Of a stretch of 52,484 bases of DNA, positions 28,093 to 35,941 are shown in pieces. The stretch covers positions 1-52,484 of the forward strand of contig SKOH01000028.1 of the NCBI GenBank assembly GCA_007120165.1. The letters run 5' to 3'. The stretch comes from Clostridiales bacterium. GTDB lineage: Bacteria > Bacillota > Clostridia > Peptostreptococcales > T1SED10-28. How positions within the stretch are numbered: the first letter of the stretch is position 1; each line of letters opens with the position of its first letter. The notes under the pieces are model-generated. The model saw only the letters and a list, made by a program, of their open reading frames with translations. It was not told where the DNA came from and ran no database searches. Position numbers and translations under genes: made by a program.

Positions 28093-30723
28093 TTATTTGT
28101 TTTTGGGAAACCGAATTGCGGCCTGGGCAGCTGCAAGTCTCGCAACCGGGACTCTAAAGGGTGAGCAGGAAACATAGTCCAGATTGAGTAAATGACAGAA
28201 TTCTATAGAACTTGCTTCGCCCCCATGTTCACCACAGATTCCAAGTTTCAAATCTTTTCGTGTCTTTAGGCCGAGTTCCACTGCAATTTCCATCAATTTT
28301 CCTACACCCTTGCGATCAATTTGCTGGAAGGGATCTTTTTCCAGTATTTTTTTATCTTCATACTCTTTGATAAATTTCCCTGCATCATCCCTGGAAAAAC
28401 CAAAGGTCATCTGGGTTAAATCATTGGTTCCAAAGGAGAAAAATTCCGCTTCTTCCGCAATCTTATCTGCGGTAACTGCAGCCCTCGGCACCTCAATCAT
28501 TGTGCCGATAAGGTAGGTAGCTGTAGTTTGATGGTCCATCAATACTTCATTGATGGTGGCTATGATCAATTCTTTTATATATTGAAGTTCTTTTAGCTCT
28601 CCTACAAGGGGAACCATGATTTCCGGTATCACTTCCAGATCTTTTTCTTTTTTCAGCTCAACTACCGCTTCCATAATTGCACGAACCTGCATTTTATAGA
28701 TCTCCGGATAGGTTACGGCTAAGCGGCATCCTCGATGGCCAAGCATAGGATTGACTTCCCCTAAGTCTTCGATTACCGAATGCAGATGGGCGACGGAAAT
28801 ATCCATTTCCTTTGCCAACTTCTTTATATCTTCTTCTTCCTCCGGCAAAAATTCATGAAGAGGCGGATCTAATAACCGCACCGTTACAGGTCTGGAGCCC
28901 ATGGCTTCAAAAATTTCTTTAAAGTCTGAACGCTGCATGGGTAAAAGTTTATCTAAAGCCTTGACCCGATCTTCTACCCCTCGGGATAAGATCATATTTC
29001 GCACCACCGAGATTCTTCCTTCTTCGAAAAACATATGCTCGGTTCGACATAGTCCGATACCTTCAGCGCCAAAATCGATGGCTTGTTTCGTGTCCTTAGG
29101 CGTATCCGCATTGGTACGAACCTTTAGCGTTCTAAACTGATCTACCCAGGACATAAACTTCGAAAAGTCTCCCGAGAGTTCCGGTTTCTCCGTTTGAATT
29201 TTTCCTTTGTAGACATTCCCTTTGTTTCCATCCAGAGAAATAAAATCTCCTTTTTTGAACTTTTGATCATTCGCAACAAAATATCCTTCTTTTTCGTTTA
29301 CACGGATTTCACTAGCACCTGCAATGCAGCATTTACCCATACCTCTGGCAACTACCGCCGCGTGGGAGGTCATTCCGCCCCGGGCTGTAAGAATTCCTTT
29401 GCAGGCTACCATTCCCTCAATATCCTCCGGGGAGGTTTCGGTTCTGACCAGAATTACGTCTTCACCCCGTTCCTTCGCTTCTGTCGCTCCTTCCGATGTG
29501 AAATACACCTGACCTGAGGCGGCTCCTGATGAAGCGGGAAGGCCCTGGGTGATCTTTTCCGCCTGTTCCAGCATTTCCGGGTCGAAGGTCGGGTGAAGCA
29601 GCTGTTCAATTTGGTCCGGATGAACTTTTAAAACCGCTTCTTTTTCTGATATTTTCCCTTCAGCTACCAGGTCCACAGCGACTTTAACCGCCGAAGCAGC
29701 CGTACGTTTTCCTGTTCGGGTCTGAAGTATAAACAGCTTTTCCTTTTCAATGGTAAATTCGATGTCCTGCATATCTTTATAGTGTTCTTCCAGTTGGTCA
29801 CAAACTTTAATAAATTCCTCAAACACCTGGGGCATCTTATCTTTTAGTTCTATAATATCCTTCGGCGTTCTTGTTCCCGCTACAACGTCTTCTCCCTGGG
29901 CGTTAAGTAAGTATTCTCCATAAAGCTTTTTCTCACCGGTAGAAGGGTTTCTGGTAAATGCTACCCCGGTTCCACTGGTGTTCCCCATATTCCCGAAAAC
30001 CATCTCCTGAATATTCACAGCGGTACCCATATCGTCAGGAATACTGTTGATTCTACGGTATATTTCCGCCCGGGGATTCATCCAGGAATTAAACACCGCT
30101 TCAATAGCAATTAAGAGCTGATCACGGGGCTCTTCCGGGAAGGGGGCTCGATTTTCTTTTAAAACCAAATCCTTATATTCTTTAACAATCTGCATAAGAT
30201 TTTCTGTGGAGAGTTTAGTATCCTCCTCCACTCCATTTTCATTCTTCACCCTATCAAAAATAATATCAAATTTGTATTTATCAATTTTCAAAACCACATT
30301 CGCATACATTTGAATAAACCGTCGATAGGAATCATAAGCGAACCATTCATTTCCGGTTTCTTTGGCAAGACCGATTACCGACTGGTCATTCAATCCGAGA
30401 TTTAAAATCGTATCCATCATTCCCGGCATGGAAATCGCAGAGCCGGATCGAACAGAAACCAATAACGGATTCAGATCATCCCCGAACTTCTTGCCTGCCC
30501 GTTCTTCCAGATCATGAAGATGTTGAAAAATTTCACTTTTTAATTCCTCCCAAATTTTTGAACCTTTGGCTAAGTACTCATTGCAAGCCTCCGTGGTCAC
30601 AGTAAAGCCCGAAGGTACCGGAAGTCCGATGCTTTTCATTTCTGCCAAGTTGGCACCTTTTCCTCCCAGCAATGCTTTCATTTCTCTGTTTCCTTCAATA
30701 AATGAATATACCCACTTTTCCAT
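28093..30723 (-). CDS. ppdK: Pyruvate, phosphate dikinase
   Basis: Interconverts pyruvate + ATP + Pi and PEP + AMP + PPi; 876 residues, full length. N-terminal ATP-grasp domain (KGANLAEMKSIGLPVPSGFTV, SVRSGSAISMPGMMDTILNLG), central phosphohistidine domain with the swivelling His in GGMTSHAAVVARGMGK, and C-terminal PEP-binding TIM barrel with FGTNDLTQMTFG and the catalytic Cys in GICGEHGGE. The threonine two residues before the His (the site acted on by PPDK regulatory proteins) is present. The PRP gene and a CcpN-like regulator precede it on the same strand. Uses PPi, so it links functionally with pyrophosphate metabolism. Confidence 0.97.
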   Translation of the reverse strand: MEKWVYSFIEGNREMKALLGGKGANLAEMKSIGLPVPSGFTVTTEACNEYLAKGSKIWEELKSEIFQHLHDLEERAGKKFGDDLNPLLVSVRSGSAISMPGMMDTILNLGLNDQSVIGLAKETGNEWFAYDSYRRFIQMYANVVLKIDKYKFDIIFDRVKNENGVEEDTKLSTENLMQIVKEYKDLVLKENRAPFPEEPRDQLLIAIEAVFNSWMNPRAEIYRRINSIPDDMGTAVNIQEMVFGNMGNTSGTGVAFTRNPSTGEKKLYGEYLLNAQGEDVVAGTRTPKDIIELKDKMPQVFEEFIKVCDQLEEHYKDMQDIEFTIEKEKLFILQTRTGKRTAASAVKVAVDLVAEGKISEKEAVLKVHPDQIEQLLHPTFDPEMLEQAEKITQGLPASSGAASGQVYFTSEGATEAKERGEDVILVRTETSPEDIEGMVACKGILTARGGMTSHAAVVARGMGKCCIAGASEIRVNEKEGYFVANDQKFKKGDFISLDGNKGNVYKGKIQTEKPELSGDFSKFMSWVDQFRTLKVRTNADTPKDTKQAIDFGAEGIGLCRTEHMFFEEGRISVVRNMILSRGVEDRVKALDKLLPMQRSDFKEIFEAMGSRPVTVRLLDPPLHEFLPEEEEDIKKLAKEMDISVAHLHSVIEDLGEVNPMLGHRGCRLAVTYPEIYKMQVRAIMEAVVELKKEKDLEVIPEIMVPLVGELKELQYIKELIIATINEVLMDHQTTATYLIGTMIEVPRAAVTADKIAEEAEFFSFGTNDLTQMTFGFSRDDAGKFIKEYEDKKILEKDPFQQIDRKGVGKLMEIAVELGLKTRKDLKLGICGEHGGEASSIEFCHLLNLDYVSCSPFRVPVARLAAAQAAIRFPKNK

Positions 30724-30740
30724 AATGCGCCTCCTCTAAA

Positions 30741-31574
30741 TTATTTTGTGTTTCCTACTTTATATCCTTTTTCTTTGAATATCTCCAGAATAATGCTTGC
30801 ACTTTCTTCCACGGCTCTTGTGGAGACATCGATTACAGGACAGTTTAGCTTTCTCATGACTTTGTCTGCATAGTCAAGTTCTTCAAGAATCCGCTCCATC
30901 GACGCATAGTTCGCCCCATCTTTCAGTCCCAAGGCTTTCAGCCTTTCCTGTCGGATTTCAATGAGCTTTCTGGGATTGGTGGTAAGACCGATGATTTTTT
31001 CCGAGGGAGCATTGAAGAGTTCCTTAGGTGGAGATACTTCCGGTACTAAAGGCACATTCGCAGCCTTTATATTTCTATGGGCCAGGTACATGCTAAGTGG
31101 AGTTTTGGATGTTCTGGAAATTCCCACCAGAACGATATCCGCTTTGTTGATCCCCCTAGGGTCCTTACCGTCATCGTATTTTACAGCAAATTCAATCGCC
31201 TCGATTTTTTTAAAATATTTCTCATCCAGACGTCGAATGGTCCCCGGCTCTTTTTTCGGTTTGATATCCAGCTTATTGCTTATTAAATTTAACAACGGGG
31301 TCATGATATCCACGGTCTGAACATTTTCTTTTTCCGCTTCTTCCAATAAATAATCCCGAAGTCCGTTTATTACCATGGTAAATACAATAATTGCACTTTC
31401 TTTTTTTGCTTCGTGCAATATCTCTGCTAATTGGGTTTTTTCCGTGGTAAAGGGAAACCTGCGCAGTTCATAATTTCGTGTTTCAAACTGCCCAATTACG
31501 GCCCTTGTAACCTGTTCAGCAGTTTCACCTACAGAGTCCGACACGATATATAGTACTAATGGTTTATCTGTCAA
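30741..31574 (-). CDS. Pyruvate, phosphate dikinase regulatory protein (PRP, DUF299)
   Basis: Bifunctional ADP-dependent kinase / Pi-dependent phosphorylase that switches PPDK off and on by phosphorylating its active-site threonine. About 277 residues. P-loop-like GISRTSKTPLSMYLA and the N-terminal VSDSVGETAEQVTRA are family signatures. The ATG at 31598 overlaps the preceding gene and has no ribosome site; TTG at 31574 has AGGAGGGG at the right distance and gives the normal start, so TTG is chosen. PPDK itself follows 17 bases downstream, supporting the PPDK (not PEP synthase) target. Confidence 0.92.
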   Translation of the reverse strand: MTDKPLVLYIVSDSVGETAEQVTRAVIGQFETRNYELRRFPFTTEKTQLAEILHEAKKESAIIVFTMVINGLRDYLLEEAEKENVQTVDIMTPLLNLISNKLDIKPKKEPGTIRRLDEKYFKKIEAIEFAVKYDDGKDPRGINKADIVLVGISRTSKTPLSMYLAHRNIKAANVPLVPEVSPPKELFNAPSEKIIGLTTNPRKLIEIRQERLKALGLKDGANYASMERILEELDYADKVMRKLNCPVIDVSTRAVEESASIILEIFKEKGYKVGNTK

Positions 31575-31585
31575 AAATACCCCTC

Positions 31586-32224
31586 CTATTTTTTGCATAA
31601 GTTTACAAATAATTCTGTGATCGTACTTTTGGATACTTTCCCAATGATTTTTAACCGCTCTTTCCCATTAGCCTCCATCACTTCCACTACCGGTAAGCTG
31701 TCCACTTCATTTTCTACGATTCGAATCGCCGCTTCGATAATCGTTTCCCCTTTGGTAATAGTTGCTAAGTTTGGCATTCTGCTCATGATCATACCAACAG
31801 GCATTTTATTCATATCTGCTCCGCCCATTAAGGTTTTGAGGAAGTCTTTCCGAGAAACCACTCCACTTAAAAAACCCTTTGATACTACATAAATGGTACC
31901 TGTATCTTCGAGAAACAGGGTGACGATTGCATCGTATATCGTCGAATCCTCTGTAACGACCACCGGCATTTTCATTACATCTTCAACTAAGTACTTTTCC
32001 GCTTCTTGAGAAAACACATTGATGTCGGATTTTCCGGAGTAAAAATAACCTACCTTCGGTCGGGCATCCAGGATCCCGGACATGGTCAGAATTGAAAGGT
32101 CCGGCCTTAAGGTTGCACGGATGACCCCCAGTTGTTCAGCGATTTTCTCGCTGGAAATCGGTTCATTATCTTTTACAATTTCAATAATTAGTTTTTGTCT
32201 CTTGGTAAGTTCTATGACTACCAC
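31586..32224 (-). CDS. ccpN: CcpN-like transcription regulator with CBS domains
   Basis: 212 residues: N-terminal winged helix (LTKRQKLIIEIVKDNEPISSEKIAEQLG, then TRATLRPD-like RATLRPDLSILTMSG) and a pair of CBS domains (about 80-200) that bind nucleotides. In Bacillus, CcpN represses gluconeogenic genes and responds to ATP/ADP; here it heads the PRP-ppdK group, so control of pyruvate/PEP interconversion is a sensible inference. GTG start at 32224 gives an N-terminus (VVIELTKRQ) that lines up with remembered homologs; its ribosome site is weak. It may repress its own operon. Confidence 0.88.
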   Translation of the reverse strand: MVVIELTKRQKLIIEIVKDNEPISSEKIAEQLGVIRATLRPDLSILTMSGILDARPKVGYFYSGKSDINVFSQEAEKYLVEDVMKMPVVVTEDSTIYDAIVTLFLEDTGTIYVVSKGFLSGVVSRKDFLKTLMGGADMNKMPVGMIMSRMPNLATITKGETIIEAAIRIVENEVDSLPVVEVMEANGKERLKIIGKVSKSTITELFVNLCKK

Positions 32225-32259
32225 CCCTTATTCTGTTACTCTATTTGCTATTGTGCTAT

Positions 32260-32265
32260 ATTATA
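32260..32265 (-). promoter_or_regulatory. -10 element of the ccpN-PRP-ppdK unit
   Basis: TATAAT on the minus strand about 36 bases before the GTG, within very AT-rich sequence. The -35 is not convincing. Confidence 0.4.
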
Positions 32266-32346
32266 TAATATTTTCTGTTCATTTAAAAGCTTTTTTTTGA
32301 ATTTTTTTCTTTATTAAACGCTTTATTAGCTTATTACATAGAAAAA

Positions 32347-32402
32347 AATACTTCCAAGGATTACGTTGCTTTTAAAAACAAACGTATCTCCTTGGAAGTA
32401 TT
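32347..32402 (-). terminator. Long hairpin terminator after the 192-residue orphan
   Basis: AATACTTCCAAGGA (32347-32360) pairs perfectly with TCCTTGGAAGTATT (32389-32402), and an inner ACGTT/AACGT adds more pairing. On the minus strand it ends in seven T. Unusually long stem for a simple terminator. Confidence 0.85.
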
Positions 32403-32418
32403 CTTACCCAAAATCCCC

Positions 32419-32997
32419 TTATGCTTTCATAATTTCTTCTAAATTTTCTAATAAATATGCTTTTCCTTCATTATTCATTACCACCATGTCGTATTCATTC
32501 CCGTTTTTTTCCCGCTTTTCGGTTTCAAAACCCATTTCTAATGAATGTTCGTTGGTAACGGTTCGTTTTTTTCCACCCTCTAAGGTTTCTTCTGAAAGGA
32601 CCTGTAACTTTTTGAGCTGACGATTAAGTTCTATCCCGGTAAGCCGCTTACTAAGGTGGAGGTCAATATGATCATTAATGATTCGAGAAAATTCATTTAC
32701 TCCGATTTTCCGCTCCGGTAGACGGACCATTGATTTTTGTTCCGGGGTAATAATAAATTCCGTCAGCTTACGGTTGTTGTAGGACCCCTTTTTAACATTT
32801 TCCAATACCTGTTTAGCAAAGTAAAAACTTCGAATAATCTCCGGATCATGGAGAATATGGTCCTTCTTTACTTCCTTCTTCGTAGTGGGATTAAAGCCCT
32901 TAGCTAAATCCTCCAAAATCCCTACCGTTCTCTCAATACTTACCTTCTCCTGCTGAAGCTCTGTTACCGTTTTTACTTCCTTTTCTTTCATAGCCAT
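32419..32997 (-). CDS. Uncharacterised protein, 192 residues
   Basis: I do not recognise the family. It is a soluble, charged protein (rich in Lys and Glu) with no signal peptide, membrane span or cysteine pair. The N-terminal half is helical and could coil (residues 8-35); the middle has LTEFIITPEQKSMVRLPERKIGVNEFSRIIN; the C-terminal 60 residues look beta-rich (TVTNEHSLEMGFETEKREKNGNEYDMVVM). Strong ribosome site (AAGGAGG) with ATG, a TATAAT about 43 bases upstream (33040-33045) and its own terminator, so it is a real, separately transcribed gene. No functional hint from neighbours. Confidence 0.8.
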   Translation of the reverse strand: MAMKEKEVKTVTELQQEKVSIERTVGILEDLAKGFNPTTKKEVKKDHILHDPEIIRSFYFAKQVLENVKKGSYNNRKLTEFIITPEQKSMVRLPERKIGVNEFSRIINDHIDLHLSKRLTGIELNRQLKKLQVLSEETLEGGKKRTVTNEHSLEMGFETEKREKNGNEYDMVVMNNEGKAYLLENLEEIMKA

Positions 32998-33039
32998 TTT
33001 CTAACCTCCTTAAAGTTTTATATTACTTACCTTAAAAAG

Positions 33040-33045
33040 ATTATA
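33040..33045 (-). promoter_or_regulatory. -10 element of the 192-residue orphan
   Basis: TATAAT on the minus strand, 43 bases before the start; no good -35 match. Confidence 0.4.
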
Positions 33046-33060
33046 TCCCATGATTTTAAC

Positions 33061-33084
33061 GAAAAGGTCGCTTCTCAGGCGACA
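33061..33084 (-). terminator. Possible terminator after the EEP-family gene
   Basis: GTCGC/GCGAC stem with seven-base loop (33068-33084); minus-strand tail CTTTTCG has only four T. It would end the five-gene operon, about 130 bases after the last stop. Confidence 0.4.
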
Positions 33085-33212
33085 TCGGTGTAAAATCTAC
33101 TATAAAAATCAACTATCCATTTTCTAGGTTTTATTGTCCTAAGGATTCGCTCTTGAAAGTTTGCTTATATACAATTTTAGTGCTGTTCCAGATCACAGGA
33201 TTCTCTAAATGT

Positions 33213-34280
33213 TTAGTCTTCTATCAATTGAAACCTTAAAGTTACGGGATTGTGATCTGAATATTCAAATCCGAGATCATGTCCGATAACTTCTATTATT
33301 TTTATATTCGGCGATACTAAAAAACCATCAATCACCGTTTCAAAAGTCTTCCCCGGTTTGTAGGGTGCTTCGATATCCCGAACGGTCATTACCGATTCAT
33401 CCACTCCCCATTGGTACCCGGTATTTTCTAAGGAATCTGCGATCGGTACAAGCCACTCCGGCCATTCCTCCATAAAGTCATCATCCTCCAGCTGGGAAGT
33501 GCCCAACAATTGATTCCAGTCTCCTCCAAGGATCACATAATCATTTTGTCTGTATACCTCTTCAATAAGACTTACCAAATGGGATACCTGTTGTTCCCGT
33601 AAGATTCCACCTTCGTCATAAGCCGAAAGATGAAGATTGACTAAAATCAATTCCCGGCCGTTTGCCACAGAAATTCTAGTTTCCAACAGACTCCGGTCTA
33701 AATCCGCAAGAATAACCGGCCAGGACTCCTGACCGGTCAATTCCCTGCGCAGGCCGGAATGCATGGAATGTTTTGACAGAGTAGCCAGTCCGCTTCGCGC
33801 ATAACCCATAGGATTTACTATCGGCACAGGAACCCAAATCGCTTGATAATTATAACTAAAGGCGGAAGCGTAATGTTGAAATCGGGTCTGCAGCATTTCA
33901 TACTGATTAACATCGTAGCTTCGAGCTGAGCGGATATCCACTTCCTGTAAAAGCATAAAATCCGGGTTTTCCCGGCTTAAAAAATCCAGCATGCCCTCTA
34001 CATTCTCTAAAACTTTTGCTTTACTCTCTGCCCTGGAAGAGGCCCCTCCGTCCATAAAAAAATCCTGATCTTTATCAAGTCCTCCATAGCCTATATTAAA
34101 TATCAGCACAGAATATTCTTCATTCAGTAATAACTCTCCTGTTTGATTGTTGTCTATTCCAATTTCTTCAATATCCTGATGGGTGGGATTTTTCCAGCTG
34201 ACATATCCGATAAAAATAACCGGTATCATAATTGCAATCCCCAGGCCCCCTATTAGGATTTTAAACAGCGGTCTTTTCAC
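33213..34280 (-). CDS. Membrane-anchored endonuclease/exonuclease/phosphatase (EEP) family protein
   Basis: 355 residues: an N-terminal signal anchor (about 7-29), a short linker, then an EEP domain related to DNase I and sphingomyelinases. Metal and catalytic motifs visible: FMLLQEVD (Glu ligand), ILVNLHLSAYDEG, LGGDWNQ (Asp/Asn pair) and YSDHNPV (the C-terminal Asp-His). The substrate cannot be told; phosphodiester or phospholipid headgroup are both possible, and the anchor places it outside the membrane. GTG start behind GGAGGGTG. Last of five co-directional genes (34-38 kb), 13 bases after the DUF1848 gene. Confidence 0.85.
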   Translation of the reverse strand: MKRPLFKILIGGLGIAIMIPVIFIGYVSWKNPTHQDIEEIGIDNNQTGELLLNEEYSVLIFNIGYGGLDKDQDFFMDGGASSRAESKAKVLENVEGMLDFLSRENPDFMLLQEVDIRSARSYDVNQYEMLQTRFQHYASAFSYNYQAIWVPVPIVNPMGYARSGLATLSKHSMHSGLRRELTGQESWPVILADLDRSLLETRISVANGRELILVNLHLSAYDEGGILREQQVSHLVSLIEEVYRQNDYVILGGDWNQLLGTSQLEDDDFMEEWPEWLVPIADSLENTGYQWGVDESVMTVRDIEAPYKPGKTFETVIDGFLVSPNIKIIEVIGHDLGFEYSDHNPVTLRFQLIED

Positions 34281-34293
34281 TTATTCACCCTCC

Positions 34294-35238
34294 TCAATCA
34301 TCAAAGATGGTTAACTGCTGATTGTTGATGATCAGACTTTCCATTTTTCTTTCTCTAATCACTGCATCCTTGGGAACTTTACCAATCAGTAAAGGAGAAT
34401 CCGGGTCATGTTTTTGATACTGCTCTTCTATCACTTCATATCGGTGATTGGCATAACAGTAGGCACATTGATGGAGACAGCTGTCGTAACTTCCCACATC
34501 AATGCTTTCCACACATTTACAGTTCGGGCGCTGATTTTTGTCCCGTTTTATAGTTATTTTTCCTTTTATTAATTTTTCGATCCGCCGGGGATCAATACAG
34601 CTGCCGGATAGCAGGCCTTGGGAAGACGGTATCCGTTTTTCTGCACAGCTCCTTATGGTAAGGTTATTTTTCTTTGCAATCCTTACAAAGGCTTTTACCA
34701 GGGATTCCACCTCTTGTAAGCTCGGTTCCCGAACCTTCAACCTTCTCATGTTTTTTCGGATTTTACGATAATCATCCAAAAAACTCACCATAACGGTGTC
34801 TGTATAATATCGAAGGATTTCCGAAAGCATAGCAAATTCCCCAGTGTGATAATCCACTCCCATATTCTCAGTGAAAATAATCGGGTCGTATCTCCATACT
34901 ATCCGGTCTTTTCCGATGGTATCTGCTAACTGCCTAAAAGTTTTTAAACGGTGTTCAAGTACAGGAATATCTTTTTCAAACTTTTCATCGTAAGGATTTA
35001 GGGTGTATTGAAAATAATAGGAGTAACCCTTCAATAAGTCCAGTTTTCCCATTGCCGGAGTCGGATTTTTTGTCCAAAATACAATGGCATCGATAATGTC
35101 AGGGTTTATGGCCACTTTATGTATCTGTTTCGGATTCATCGGATTTTTAACCATTAAATGCCCTTTATCAACACGTTTTAAAAACCAGTCAAAGTAAAAG
35201 GCCGGAACGTCCGTCCTGCGGCTTACACTAAGAATCAA
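34294..35238 (-). CDS. DUF1848 protein with C-terminal radical-SAM-like cysteine motif
   Basis: 314 residues. The N-terminus MILSVSRRTDVPAF and the FWTKNP and WRYDPI motifs are DUF1848 signatures. Near the C-terminus Cys254-x3-Cys258-x2-Cys261 (CLHQCAYCYAN) matches the iron-sulfur triad of radical SAM enzymes, but at the opposite end of the chain from its usual place; further cysteines (SCAEK, GSCID, NCKC) precede it. Family function is unknown; relatedness of its barrel to SPL-type radical SAM proteins is inference. TTG start behind AAAGGAGTG. Lies between a DUF3137-like gene and the EEP gene. Confidence 0.88.
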   Translation of the reverse strand: MILSVSRRTDVPAFYFDWFLKRVDKGHLMVKNPMNPKQIHKVAINPDIIDAIVFWTKNPTPAMGKLDLLKGYSYYFQYTLNPYDEKFEKDIPVLEHRLKTFRQLADTIGKDRIVWRYDPIIFTENMGVDYHTGEFAMLSEILRYYTDTVMVSFLDDYRKIRKNMRRLKVREPSLQEVESLVKAFVRIAKKNNLTIRSCAEKRIPSSQGLLSGSCIDPRRIEKLIKGKITIKRDKNQRPNCKCVESIDVGSYDSCLHQCAYCYANHRYEVIEEQYQKHDPDSPLLIGKVPKDAVIRERKMESLIINNQQLTIFDD

Positions 35239-35265
35239 TGGATCACTCCTTTCCAGACTAAAATA

Positions 35266-35880
35266 TTATTTGTAATCTATCGGCTCCGCTAAATGATCTA
35301 TGGAGCCCATCTCTTGTAATTTCTTTAATACTTCCGAGAACAGGTAAAAAAGGGACACCAACCGTTTTTCATCCTTGATCACTCCGTGATCTTGGAAATA
35401 AAGTTGTTTTACCCCCTCAGGAAACTTCGTGCCCATCCATCCATCATTTTCCTTTACTTCCAGCGTGATACGCTCCTGGTCTTCAATGATTTTTCTAATG
35501 CCCGGATGGGTAAACAGATCTATTACCTTCTGCTCGTTATTGCCTTGGATAATAAAGTTTTCATCCAGGGAAGGGACACCCACTTCCACGTTCTGAGTAC
35601 CAAAAATTTTCCCGATATCACTGAAAATTCCTTTTCGATAAATTTTGAATCGAAAATCATCCCTATCCTGAAAAGGGGCTCGGAGTCGTGTGTAGGCAGT
35701 TGAAGTTTTACCGGTGGAAACCGTATAAGTATCCAGTGTAATCCTCCAACTCTGTAGAGTACCTACGACTTTGTCCGACTTAAAAAAACCACCGTCAATA
35801 AATTGAAAATCCATCTCCTTTGCAATTTCCTGCCAGACAACTTTACGCCTTTTGCCGAAGAGTCCTGTTTTTTCCGTCAA
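35266..35880 (-). CDS. Uncharacterised protein resembling DUF3137
   Basis: 204 residues, soluble, no signal peptide. Begins with TEKTGLFGKRRKVVWQEIAKEMDFQFIDGG, then a beta-rich body containing YTRLRAPF, FKIYRKGIFSDIGKIFG and FIIQGNNEQKVIDLF, and ends in a helix. The pattern (aged protein compared with 'width' of stored state: KIYRKG...FDENFIIKGN) recalls DUF3137-type proteins of unknown role; I give that as a resemblance only. Start is TTG at 35880 with GAGGTGATGGT; no ATG alternative fits. Member of the five-gene operon. Confidence 0.7.
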   Translation of the reverse strand: MTEKTGLFGKRRKVVWQEIAKEMDFQFIDGGFFKSDKVVGTLQSWRITLDTYTVSTGKTSTAYTRLRAPFQDRDDFRFKIYRKGIFSDIGKIFGTQNVEVGVPSLDENFIIQGNNEQKVIDLFTHPGIRKIIEDQERITLEVKENDGWMGTKFPEGVKQLYFQDHGVIKDEKRLVSLFYLFSEVLKKLQEMGSIDHLAEPIDYK

Positions 35881-35941
35881 ACCATCACCTCATTATAAAT
35901 GGATATTTTAATTATCATGCTGTTTCCTTGAAAGAGTTATT

